Of a stretch of DNA of 64,000 bases, positions 11,390 through 19,218 are shown in pieces. Source of the stretch: Lichenicoccus sp964247695 (GTDB lineage Bacteria > Pseudomonadota > Alphaproteobacteria > Acetobacterales > Acetobacteraceae). The stretch's first letter is position 1. Each line of letters starts with the position of its first letter. The stretch is taken from the NCBI GenBank assembly GCA_964247695.1, contig CAXTVI010000019.1, forward strand, positions 1 to 64,000. Reading direction: 5' to 3'. The position numbers and the translations under genes are program-made. The notes beneath the pieces are model-generated. The model saw only the letters and a list, made by a program, of their open reading frames with translations. It made no database searches and was not told the origin of the DNA.

Positions 11390-11463
11390 TCCAGTCCTGA
11401 GTCCCCGCGCGGATGGCGCAACCATTGCATGTCCCGAACCAACATGATCGGGGAACTCCAGCA

Positions 11464-12798
11464 ATGATCCGCCACCATTCCGGCCTGAGCCGCCGCTCCT
11501 TTTCACGTCTGGGCGTTGCCGCCGGCTCGACCGCCCTGATGTCGCCGCTGCTTCGGGCCGGGAGTGCCGTCGCCGCGCCGAGCGGCGAGCCGATCAAGGT
11601 CGGCATCCTGCACTCGCTGTCAGGCACCATGGCGATCAGCGAGACCACGCTGAAGGATGTCATGCTGATGCTGATCGCCGAGCAGAACGCAAAGGGCGGC
11701 CTGCTCGGCCGGCCGCTGGTGCCGGTGGTGGTGGATCCCGCATCGAACTGGCCGCTGTTCGCCGAAAAGGCGCGCCAGCTGCTCAGCGTCGACAAGGTGT
11801 CGGCGGTGTTCGGCTGCTGGACCAGCGTGTCGCGCAAGTCCGTGCTGCCGGTGTTCGAGGAGCTGAACGGGATATTGTTCTATCCGGTCCAGTACGAAGG
11901 TCAGGAATGCAGCCGCAACGTCTTCTACACCGGGGCTGCGCCCAATCAGCAGGCAATTCCGGCGGTCGACTACCTGATGAGCGAGGAAAAGGTGCAGCGC
12001 TGGGTGCTGGCCGGCACCGATTATGTGTATCCGCGCACCACCAACCAGATCCTGCAGGCGTATCTGGCGTCCAAGGGCGTGGCGACCGCGGACATCATGG
12101 TGAACTACACGCCGTTCGGGCAGTCCGACTGGCAGAACATCGTGGCCGGCATCAAGAACTTCGGCTCCGCCGGCAAGAAGACCGCGGTGGTCTCCACCAT
12201 CAACGGCGACGCCAACGTGCCATTCTACAAGGAGCTCGGCAACCAGGGCATCAAGGCGACCGATATTCCGGTGGTTGCGTTCAGCGTCGGCGAGGAGGAA
12301 CTGGCCGGCATGGATACGCGGCCGCTGGTCGGCCAGCTCGCGGCGTGGAACTATTTCGAGAGCATCGACACTCCCGAGAACAAGGCATTCATCAACGCCT
12401 GGCACAAGTTCACCAACAACCCGAAGCGCACCACCAACGATCCGATGGAGGCGCACTATATCGGCTTCAACATGTGGGTGCAGGCGGTCGAGAAGACCAA
12501 GAGCGTCGACCATGACACCATCATCGACGCGATGATCGGCATCAAGCAGCCGAATCTCACCGGCAGCGTCGCCACCCTGCTGCCGAACCACCATCTCACG
12601 AAGCCGGTTTTCATCGGCGAGATCCAGGATGACGGCCAGTTCAACGTGGTGTGGAACTCGCCGGCGCCGATCGCGGCACAGGCCTGGTCGCCCTATGTCG
12701 CCGAGACACGCAATCTGATCGGCGACTGGAGCAAGCCGATCTCGTGCGGCAACTACAACACCGTGGCGAAGACCTGCGTCGGCCAGCGTCATGCCTGA
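11464..12798 (+). CDS. urtA: Urea ABC transporter substrate-binding protein
   Basis: A 444-aa periplasmic binding protein for urea uptake. The N-terminus carries a twin-arginine signal (SRRSFSRLG followed by a hydrophobic stretch and an Ala-rich cleavage region). The mature start PIKVGILHSLSGTMAISET and the later FYPVQYEGQECS and TDYVYPRTTNQI blocks are characteristic of UrtA rather than the branched-chain amino acid binder LivJ. The ATG at 11464 is chosen because it begins the signal peptide and follows a GGGGA site; the upstream in-frame start at 11413 does not. It is the first gene of urtABCDE, 74 bp after the GT26 gene. Such operons usually answer to nitrogen limitation; I see no definite NtrC site. 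Confidence 0.95.
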   Translation: MIRHHSGLSRRSFSRLGVAAGSTALMSPLLRAGSAVAAPSGEPIKVGILHSLSGTMAISETTLKDVMLMLIAEQNAKGGLLGRPLVPVVVDPASNWPLFAEKARQLLSVDKVSAVFGCWTSVSRKSVLPVFEELNGILFYPVQYEGQECSRNVFYTGAAPNQQAIPAVDYLMSEEKVQRWVLAGTDYVYPRTTNQILQAYLASKGVATADIMVNYTPFGQSDWQNIVAGIKNFGSAGKKTAVVSTINGDANVPFYKELGNQGIKATDIPVVAFSVGEEELAGMDTRPLVGQLAAWNYFESIDTPENKAFINAWHKFTNNPKRTTNDPMEAHYIGFNMWVQAVEKTKSVDHDTIIDAMIGIKQPNLTGSVATLLPNHHLTKPVFIGEIQDDGQFNVVWNSPAPIAAQAWSPYVAETRNLIGDWSKPISCGNYNTVAKTCVGQRHA

Positions 12799-12818
12799 AA
12801 CCAGCGTCATGCCTGAAG
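12783..12818 (+). repeat. 18-bp tandem duplication across the urtA/urtB junction
   Basis: Two adjacent 18-bp copies (12783-12800 and 12801-12818) share the first 17 bases, CCAGCGTCATGCCTGAA, and differ only in the last base. The first copy contains the urtA stop and the upstream urtB ATG (12791). The second supplies another in-frame ATG at 12809, so urtB has two equivalent starts. Confidence 0.9.
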
Positions 12819-14437
12819 GTCGAAGCTGGCTGTGGCGAGCGGTGGCGGGGGTAGCGCTGGTCTTCTGCCTGCTGGCTCTCACGAAAGCTCCCGCCGCCGC
12901 CCAGGCGCCCGACGCTTTTGCCGGACTGTCGCAGACCAGCTTCAACGCGGTCGCGGCCTCGGTCACCACACTCGCGGCCTCCGGCGCGCCGCGCGCGCAG
13001 GCGGTGATCACCGCACTCGGCGAGCGTCACCTGTATGCGGCGCGCACCGGCAGCGCGCTGTATATCCGTGACGGCAGCACCTATCTCGACGCGCGCACCG
13101 GGGCGCCGGCAAAGGCCGATCCGGACGCGATCCGCCCGGTGCGGGTCAACAACCGCATCCGCGAGGCCGTCGCCGGTGCGCTGGCACTGTTCGGGCTGTC
13201 CGCATCCGATCCCGCCACCCGCCTGCAGTCCGCCGACGCCGCCTACGACGCGCACGATCCGGCGGCACTCCCGGTGCTCGACCGCGCACTAGCCCATGAA
13301 CCGGATGCCTCCGTCGCGCACCGTCTGCGTGAGGCGCGTGCCGCCGCCCTGCTGTCGGCTCCGGCACAGGCCACCGATGCCGGCGCGGTGCAGGCGCGGA
13401 TCGATGCGGTCCACACCCTTCAGGCCGGCGGGGGGCTCCCGGCGCGCGCCATCCTTGCCAGCCTGCACGACCAGCCGGCCGCGGTGCAGGCGGCGGTGAC
13501 GCAGGCGCTGTCCTCGATCGACCTGCGGCTGCGGCTGTGGAGCATCGCGCAGGACCTGTTCTACGGCCTCAGCCTCGGCTCGGTGCTGCTGCTCGCCGCC
13601 ATGGGCCTCGCCATCACCTTCGGCGTCATGGGGGTGATCAACATGGCGCACGGCGAGGTCATGATGATCGGAGCCTACACCACCTACCTGGTGCAACAGG
13701 CGGTCGGCGCCGCCGTCCCCGCTTTGGAACCCATCAGCATCCTGCTGGCGATCCCCGCGGCGTTCCTGGTCTGCGGCGCCATCGGGGTTGCCATCGAGCG
13801 CGGCCTGATCCGGTTCCTGTACGGCCGGCCGCTGGAGACCCTGCTCGCCACCTGGGGCCTTTCCCTGGTGCTGCAGCAGGCGATCCGCTCGCTGTTCGGC
13901 CCGACCAACATCTCCGTCGTCACCCCCGGCTGGCTGTCCGGCGCCTTCCATTGGGGCGGGATGGTGATAACGCTCAACCGGCTCGCGATCATGATCTTCG
14001 CGGGCCTGGTGATGGCGGCGCTCAGCCTGGTGCTGCGCCGCACGCCGCTCGGCCTCGAGATGCGCGCGGTCACGCAGAACCGGCGCATGGCAGCGCTCAT
14101 GGGCATACGCACCCCGCGCGTGGACGCGCTCACCTTCGGTCTCGGCTCGGGTGTCGCGGGCCTCGCCGGCGTCGCGATCAGCCAGATCGACAACGTCAGC
14201 CCCAATCTCGGCCAGGGCTACATCATCGACAGCTTCATGGTGGTGGTGTTCGGCGGCGTCGGCAATCTCTGGGGGACGTTGGCCGGGGCCGCGACACTGG
14301 GCATCGCCAACAAGATCCTCGAGCCGGTGGCGGGCGCCGTGCTCGGCAAGATCGTCGTGCTGGTGCTGCTGATCCTGTTCATCCAGCGACGGCCGCGCGG
14401 CATGTTCCCGCTCAAGGGACGCGGGGTTGAATCGTGA
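12791..14437 (+). CDS. urtB: Urea ABC transporter permease UrtB
   Basis: A 548-aa LivH-type permease of the urea transporter. It begins with a signal-like hydrophobic segment (residues about 14-37) and an Ala-rich, probably periplasmic region of some 200 residues, then a membrane domain of eight or nine segments starting around residue 250. The N-terminal extension is a recognised UrtB trait. Family motifs include LAITFGVMGVINMAHGEVMMIG, seen as GVINMAHGE, and VTQNRRMAALMGI. The start overlaps the urtA stop by 8 bp; a duplicated ATG at 12809 is an alternative. The end overlaps urtC. Confidence 0.94.
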   Translation: MPETSVMPEGRSWLWRAVAGVALVFCLLALTKAPAAAQAPDAFAGLSQTSFNAVAASVTTLAASGAPRAQAVITALGERHLYAARTGSALYIRDGSTYLDARTGAPAKADPDAIRPVRVNNRIREAVAGALALFGLSASDPATRLQSADAAYDAHDPAALPVLDRALAHEPDASVAHRLREARAAALLSAPAQATDAGAVQARIDAVHTLQAGGGLPARAILASLHDQPAAVQAAVTQALSSIDLRLRLWSIAQDLFYGLSLGSVLLLAAMGLAITFGVMGVINMAHGEVMMIGAYTTYLVQQAVGAAVPALEPISILLAIPAAFLVCGAIGVAIERGLIRFLYGRPLETLLATWGLSLVLQQAIRSLFGPTNISVVTPGWLSGAFHWGGMVITLNRLAIMIFAGLVMAALSLVLRRTPLGLEMRAVTQNRRMAALMGIRTPRVDALTFGLGSGVAGLAGVAISQIDNVSPNLGQGYIIDSFMVVVFGGVGNLWGTLAGAATLGIANKILEPVAGAVLGKIVVLVLLILFIQRRPRGMFPLKGRGVES

Positions 14438-15579
14438 AGCTCCAGTCCCGGCTTCCGGCCTACCTGCCCGGAACCCTCGTCACCGCGGCCGTGGTGGTCG
14501 CCGGCGCGCTGCTGATGGCGGTGCTGAACCTGGTGCCGCTGGCGTCGCCCCTGCACGTGCCCGACTTCGCGGTGTCGCTGACCGCGAAATACCTCTCCTA
14601 CGCGCTGCTCGCGCTCGCCGTGGATCTGGTCTGGGGGTTCGCCGGCATCCTGACCCTCGGGCATGCCGCCTTCTTCGCGCTCGGCGGCTACGCGATGGGC
14701 ATGTACCTGATGCGCGAAATCGGAACGCGGGGCGTCTATGCCAATGCCGACCTGCCGGACTTCATGGTGTTCCTGTCCTGGACCCACCTGCCCTGGTATT
14801 GGTACGGCTTCAGCTTCTTTCCCTTCGCGCTGCTGATGGCGCTGGTCGTGCCGGGCGTGCTGGCAGCAGGCTTCGGCGCGTTGACCTTCCGGTCGCGTGT
14901 CTCGGGCGTGTATCTCTCGATCATCACCCAGGCGCTGACCTATGCGCTGATGCTGGCGTTCTTCCGCAACGACATGGGCTTCGGCGGCAATAATGGCCTG
15001 ACCGACTTCAAGGACATCCTCGGCGCCGACCTGCATGCGCCGCTGACCCGCGCCGTGCTCCTGGTGATCACGGCACTCTGTGTCGCCGGTGGGCTGCTGC
15101 TGACCCGCGCCGTGCTGGCCGGACGCTACGGCCGGCTGCTGACCGCGGTGCGCGATGCCGAGAACCGCACCCGCTTTCTTGGCTACCGGCCGGAACATGC
15201 CAAGCTGCTGGTCTGGGTGCTGTCGGCCCTCATCGCGGGCATCGGCGGCGCGCTCTACGTGATCCAGGTCGGCATCATCAATCCCGGCGAGTTCGCGCCC
15301 GGCAATTCGATCGAGGCGGTGATCTGGGTTGCCGTCGGCGGCCGCGGCACGCTGTCTGGCGCGGTCATCGGCGCCGTGCTGGTCAATCTCGGCAAGACCC
15401 TGTTCACCGGCCTGCTGCCCGAGTTCTGGCTGTATGCGCTCGGCGCGCTGTTCATCCTGACCACCCTGTTCCTGCCGCGCGGCCTTATGGGGCTGCGCCG
15501 GGCCTCCGACCCCGATCGCCTCGCCGATGAACCCGCACCGGTGACGCCCGAACTCGCCGTGCCGGAGGACGGCGCATGA
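14434..15579 (+). CDS. urtC: Urea ABC transporter permease UrtC
   Basis: A 381-aa LivM-type permease with about nine or ten membrane segments. Recognisable blocks are LVWGFAGILTLGHAAFFALGGY, seen as the LGHAAFFALG motif, GFGGNNGLTDFKDILG near 190 and the cytoplasmic loop AVRDAENRTRFLGY near 240, the usual coupling loop for the ATPases. The GTG start overlaps the urtB stop as GTGA, and the stop overlaps the urtD ATG. It forms the membrane channel with UrtB. Confidence 0.95.
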   Translation: MKLQSRLPAYLPGTLVTAAVVVAGALLMAVLNLVPLASPLHVPDFAVSLTAKYLSYALLALAVDLVWGFAGILTLGHAAFFALGGYAMGMYLMREIGTRGVYANADLPDFMVFLSWTHLPWYWYGFSFFPFALLMALVVPGVLAAGFGALTFRSRVSGVYLSIITQALTYALMLAFFRNDMGFGGNNGLTDFKDILGADLHAPLTRAVLLVITALCVAGGLLLTRAVLAGRYGRLLTAVRDAENRTRFLGYRPEHAKLLVWVLSALIAGIGGALYVIQVGIINPGEFAPGNSIEAVIWVAVGGRGTLSGAVIGAVLVNLGKTLFTGLLPEFWLYALGALFILTTLFLPRGLMGLRRASDPDRLADEPAPVTPELAVPEDGA

Positions 15580-16319
15580 GCACGCCCAGCTTGCTCTATC
15601 TCGACAATGTCTCGGTCAGCTTCGACGGCTTCCGCGCCCTGAACGCGTTGTCGCTGCTCCTCGCGCCAGGGGAAATGCGCGCCATCATCGGCCCGAACGG
15701 CGCCGGCAAGACCACGATGATGGACGTCATCACCGGCAAGACCCGGCCGGACAAGGGCGACGTGCTGTTCCACAACAAGATAGACCTCACCAAGCTGGAC
15801 GAGCCGTCGATCGCGCGGCTCGGCATCGGCCGCAAGTTCCAGAAGCCGACCGTTTTCGAGCATCTCAGCGTGCGCGACAACCTGCTGCTGTCGCTCGCGG
15901 GGCACCGCCGCCCGTTCAACGTGCTGTTCGCGCGCGAGACCGCCGAGGAACGCGACCGCATTGCCGGCATCCTGCAGACCACCCGCCTGGGACAGCATGT
16001 AGGACGGCTCGCGGGGTCGCTCAGCCACGGCCAGAAGCAGTGGCTGGAGATCGGCATGCTGCTCGGCCAGGAGCCGGAACTGCTGCTGGTGGACGAGCCG
16101 GTCGCCGGCATGACCGACGCCGAGACCGCGCAGACCGCCGACCTGCTGCGCGACATCAACCGTACCCGCAGCGTGGTGGTGGTCGAGCACGACATGGAGT
16201 TCGTCCGCGCCCTTGGCGTCGGCGTGACGGTGCTGCACGAAGGCAGCGTGCTGGCGAACGGCAGCCTGGACGAGGTCAGCAACGATAGCCGCGTGATCGA
16301 GGTCTATCTCGGCCGCTAA
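15576..16319 (+). CDS. urtD: Urea ABC transporter ATPase UrtD
   Basis: A 247-aa LivG-type ATPase. The Walker A GPNGAGKTT (near 40), an FQKPTVFEHLSVRDNL block near 90, the signature LSHGQKQWLEIGMLL near 150 and Walker B LLLVDEPVAGMTD are complete, followed by the H-loop VVVEHDMEFV. The ATG overlaps the urtC stop. With UrtE it powers urea import. Confidence 0.95.
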   Translation: MSTPSLLYLDNVSVSFDGFRALNALSLLLAPGEMRAIIGPNGAGKTTMMDVITGKTRPDKGDVLFHNKIDLTKLDEPSIARLGIGRKFQKPTVFEHLSVRDNLLLSLAGHRRPFNVLFARETAEERDRIAGILQTTRLGQHVGRLAGSLSHGQKQWLEIGMLLGQEPELLLVDEPVAGMTDAETAQTADLLRDINRTRSVVVVEHDMEFVRALGVGVTVLHEGSVLANGSLDEVSNDSRVIEVYLGR

Positions 16320-16331
16320 AGGATCTGACCG

Positions 16332-17027
16332 ATGCTTGATGTCGAGACCATAGACCTGCATTACGGCGCCGCGATCGCGTTGCGCGGCGTTTCGATCAAC
16401 GCGCGCGCCGGCGACGTCACCTGCCTGCTCGGCCGCAACGGGGTCGGCAAGACCAGCCTGCTGCGCGCGGTCACCGGTGTCCATCCGGTCACACGCGGCA
16501 AGATACGCTGGAACGGCGACGACATCACCAGGCTGCCGGCCTACGAGCGCGCCCGTCGCGGCATCGCCTCGGTGCCGCAGGGGCGCGACGTGTTTCCGCT
16601 GTTAACCGTCAAGGACAATCTCGAGACCGGGTTCGGGCTGCTGCCGCGCCGGCAGCGACGCATCCCGGACGAGATCTTCGAGCTGTTCCCGATCCTGGGC
16701 AGCATGCTCAGGCGCCGCGGCGGTGATCTCTCCGGCGGCCAGCAGCAGCAACTCGCCATTGGTCGCGCCCTGGTCATCCGGCCCAAGCTGCTGGTGCTGG
16801 ACGAGCCGACCGAGGGCATCCAGCCGAGCATCATCAAGGATATCGGCCGTGTCATCGAGTTGCTGCGCAGCCGCGGAGAGATGGCGATCCTGCTGGTCGA
16901 GCAGTACTACGAATTCGCCCGCTCCCTCGCCCAGCAGATCACCGTCCTCGACCGCGGCCAGGTGGTGATGGCGGGTGCCTCCGACACGCTGGACGAGGCG
17001 ACCCTGCGGGGACATGTCACGATCTGA
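16332..17027 (+). CDS. urtE: Urea ABC transporter ATPase UrtE
   Basis: A 231-aa LivF-type ATPase with Walker A GRNGVGKTSL, the ABC signature LSGGQQQQLAIGRAL and Walker B LLVLDEPTEGIQPS. The IASVPQGRDVFPLLTV block and EGIQPSIIKDIGRVI are typical of UrtE. It starts 12 bp after urtD and ends the urt operon. No urease genes follow in this window, so ureolysis must be encoded elsewhere if urea is used as a nitrogen source. Confidence 0.95.
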   Translation: MLDVETIDLHYGAAIALRGVSINARAGDVTCLLGRNGVGKTSLLRAVTGVHPVTRGKIRWNGDDITRLPAYERARRGIASVPQGRDVFPLLTVKDNLETGFGLLPRRQRRIPDEIFELFPILGSMLRRRGGDLSGGQQQQLAIGRALVIRPKLLVLDEPTEGIQPSIIKDIGRVIELLRSRGEMAILLVEQYYEFARSLAQQITVLDRGQVVMAGASDTLDEATLRGHVTI

Positions 17028-17030
17028 TCG

Positions 17031-17216
17031 TGGGTCATCAAGACGCAGATCGACGAACAGAACCGCGGCGACTGGAAGTCGGGGCTCGACTTCTACACCA
17101 GACATCTCAGCCGACGCGATCCACCGGTTCAAGCTGAAGGACGGGAAGATCGTCGACTATAACCCGACCCGGGATGATCTCTCGATGATGCAGCAGCTCG
17201 GACCGTCTCCCGCACC
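17031..17216 (+). pseudogene. Remnant of a SnoaL-like/NTF2-fold protein
   Basis: Two fragments in different reading frames look like the ends of one SnoaL-like protein. The first (17031-17099) reads WVIKTQIDEQNRGDWKSGLD and on, with no start codon. The second (about 17101-17216, shifted frame) reads DAIHRFKLKDGKIVDYN and then DLSMMQQLG, a typical C-terminal beta-strand and helix of this fold. The central part of the domain is missing and the frames do not match, so an internal deletion with a frameshift is the simplest reading. No function is expected. Confidence 0.6.
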
Positions 17217-17291
17217 CGAGGCCCTTCGACTGGCGGAAGTTCGCGAGCGAGGCGAACGCACATCCGGCGCCCTGAGCGAGGAAGGATCATC

Positions 17292-17621
17292 GTGGGCGAT
17301 GTCGTGATCGTGGCCTATCGTCCGAAGCCCGGATGCGAGACGGCGCTGCTGGAACTCCTGGACGATCATGTGTCCCATCTGCGCCGTCTCGGTCTCGCAA
17401 CCGAGCGTGCAGCGGTCCTGCTGGCCGCACGGAACGGTGTCATGGTCGAGATGTTCGAGTGGAAGGACGGCGCCATCGCGATCGCCCACGAACACCCGGA
17501 CATCCTGAAAATGTGGGAGCGCTACGCCGCCGTCTGTGACTACGTGCCGTTGAACACTCTGCCGGAAGCCGCCGAGCTGTTCGCCCAGTTCAAGCCGACC
17601 AATCTAGGACCGAACTCCTAA
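17292..17621 (+). CDS. Small 109-aa protein, possible ABM-like dimeric fold
   Basis: A 109-aa cytoplasmic protein with a GTG start 5 nt after a GAAGGA ribosome-binding site. The sequence opens VVIVAYRPKPGCETALLELL, then carries an acidic/aromatic C-terminal half (MVEMFEWKDGAIAIAHEHPDILKMWERY). The strand-helix layout resembles antibiotic-biosynthesis-monooxygenase-type dimeric alpha/beta-barrel proteins, but I see no diagnostic residues. It sits between a decayed SnoaL-like remnant and the pao operon and is not clearly part of either. Function unknown. Confidence 0.75.
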   Translation: MGDVVIVAYRPKPGCETALLELLDDHVSHLRRLGLATERAAVLLAARNGVMVEMFEWKDGAIAIAHEHPDILKMWERYAAVCDYVPLNTLPEAAELFAQFKPTNLGPNS

Positions 17622-17680
17622 GACGGGCCTGTGAGGGTTCCCATCTTGTGATCGACGGCACGAACAGGGCCGTGGCACCT

Positions 17681-17720
17681 GCCTGAACGATCAGGCCCGA
17701 CCGGAGTTGTGCCCCGGTCG
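17681..17720 (+). promoter_or_regulatory. Two tandem stem-loops before paoABC
   Basis: GCCTGA-ACGA-TCAGGC (17681-17696) and CGACCGG-N9-CCGGTCG (17698-17720) are perfect hairpins separated by one base. They lie in the 131-bp gap between the 109-aa gene and paoA, ending 32 bp before the paoA ATG. No T-run follows, so they look more like a leader or operator element than a standard terminator. Confidence 0.4.
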
Positions 17721-17752
17721 ACCGCATCGCGCCGGCGGCAGCGGAGGCCTGG

Positions 17753-18223
17753 ATGGATATCGCCCTCACGGTAAACGGACGCGAGCACCGGCTCGCTATC
17801 GATGTGCGCACGACGCTGCTGGACGTCCTGCGCGAGCGGCTCGGCCTCACCGGATCCAAGAAAGGTTGCGACCAGGGCCAGTGCGGCGCGTGCACGGTGC
17901 TGCTGGATGGGCGCCGCGTGCTGGCCTGCTTCACGCTGGCCGCCGCCGTCCAGGGTGCCCGCGTCACCACCATCGAAGGACTGGCCGGCGAGCGGGACAC
18001 GTTGCACCCGATGCAGCAGGCGTTCCTGGACCATGACGCCTACCAGTGCGGCTACTGCACGCCCGGGCAGATCCTGTCGGCGATTGCATGCGTCACCGAG
18101 GGCCACGCCGACTCGGCGGAGGAGATCCGCGAGTTCATGAGCGGCAACCTGTGCCGTTGCGCCGCCTACCCGAAGATCGTGGCGGCGGTCGAACAGGCAA
18201 GAGCCGGCATGGAACCCGCTTGA
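17753..18223 (+). CDS. paoA: Aldehyde oxidoreductase 2Fe-2S subunit (PaoA-like)
   Basis: A 156-aa iron-sulfur subunit of a xanthine-oxidase-family molybdoenzyme. It carries the plant-type ferredoxin cluster CDQGQCGACTVLLDG (near 43-57, plus a later Cys) and the C-terminal helical-bundle cluster CGYCTPGQ near 100 with GNLCRCAAYPKI near 137. It passes electrons from the molybdenum centre. A GGAGG site precedes the ATG. The stop overlaps the next ATG as TGATG. Unlike E. coli PaoA, no Tat signal is evident, so the complex is probably cytoplasmic. Confidence 0.92.
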   Translation: MDIALTVNGREHRLAIDVRTTLLDVLRERLGLTGSKKGCDQGQCGACTVLLDGRRVLACFTLAAAVQGARVTTIEGLAGERDTLHPMQQAFLDHDAYQCGYCTPGQILSAIACVTEGHADSAEEIREFMSGNLCRCAAYPKIVAAVEQARAGMEPA

Positions 18224-19215
18224 TGCAACCCTTCTCCTACAGCCGGGCCGGCACGGTCCCGGATGCGGTCGCCCAGGCAGGCCTCCACGGCGCCGCATTC
18301 TTCGCGGGCGGCACCGTGCTGCTCGACCTCATGAAGCTGGGCGCCATGCAGCCGGGCGCCTTGGTGGACATCGGTGCGCTGCACGGCTCCCATGCCGGGA
18401 TCGAGGCCGATGCGTCCGGCCTGCATCTTGGTGCCCTGGCGCGCATGTCCACCGTCGCCGACCATCCGGTCGTGGCTCGTGACTATCCGGTGCTGGCGCA
18501 GGCCCTGCACCTCGCCGCAAGCCCGCAGTTGCGCAACATGGCGAGCCTCGCCGGCACCGTCCTGCAGCGCACACGCTGCAGCTATTTTCGCGATCCCGGC
18601 TGGCAGGCCTGCAACAAGCGCGTCCCGGGCAGCGGTTGTGCCGCGATCGGCGGGAGCAACCGCCATCTCGCGGTGCTCGGGGTCAGCGAGCACTGCATCG
18701 CGCATTACCCGGGCGACTTCGCGACCGCGCTGGCGGCACTGGGTGCCACCGTGGCGATCACCGGCGTCGACGGCACCCGCACGCTGGCATTCGAGGATCT
18801 GCACCGCCTGCCCGGCGACACCCCGCACATCGAGACGGTGCTGGCACCCGGCGACCTGATAACCGGCTTCCATGTCCCGGCCGGCGCGTGGACGCGCCGC
18901 TCTCTGTACCTGAAGATCCGCGACCGCACCTCCTACGCGTTCGCGCTGGCTTCCGCTGCGGTAGCGCTGGACCTGCAGGACGGCGTGGTGCGGGAGGTGC
19001 GCATCGGCCTCGGCGGTCTTGCCAGCAAACCCTGGCGCTCGCACGCGGCCGAGGCCGCGCTGCGCAGCCAGCCCTTCTCGCAGACCGCGGCCGAGGCGGC
19101 GGCGCAGGCCGCGTTCCGGGATGCCTTGGTGCATGAGGAAACTGCCTTCAAGCCCGAACTGGGCCGACGCACGCTGGTGCGCGCCCTGCTCGACGCGGCG
19201 GCCCTGGAGATCTGA
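18223..19215 (+). CDS. paoB: Aldehyde oxidoreductase FAD subunit (PaoB-like)
   Basis: A 330-aa FAD-binding subunit of the CO-dehydrogenase flavoprotein fold. The FAD-contact block FFAGGTVLLDLMKLG is near residue 25, and SPQLRNMASLAGTVLQRTRC near 105. The insert with RCSYFRDPGWQACNKR and VPGSGCAAIGG supplies the cysteines expected for the extra 4Fe-4S cluster found in PaoB and 4-hydroxybenzoyl-CoA reductase beta subunits. This places the enzyme in the PaoABC branch rather than classic xanthine dehydrogenase. The ATG at 18223 overlaps the paoA stop by one base; the longer upstream frame is not coding. Confidence 0.92.
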   Translation: MQPFSYSRAGTVPDAVAQAGLHGAAFFAGGTVLLDLMKLGAMQPGALVDIGALHGSHAGIEADASGLHLGALARMSTVADHPVVARDYPVLAQALHLAASPQLRNMASLAGTVLQRTRCSYFRDPGWQACNKRVPGSGCAAIGGSNRHLAVLGVSEHCIAHYPGDFATALAALGATVAITGVDGTRTLAFEDLHRLPGDTPHIETVLAPGDLITGFHVPAGAWTRRSLYLKIRDRTSYAFALASAAVALDLQDGVVREVRIGLGGLASKPWRSHAAEAALRSQPFSQTAAEAAAQAAFRDALVHEETAFKPELGRRTLVRALLDAAALEI

Positions 19216-19218
19216 CGC

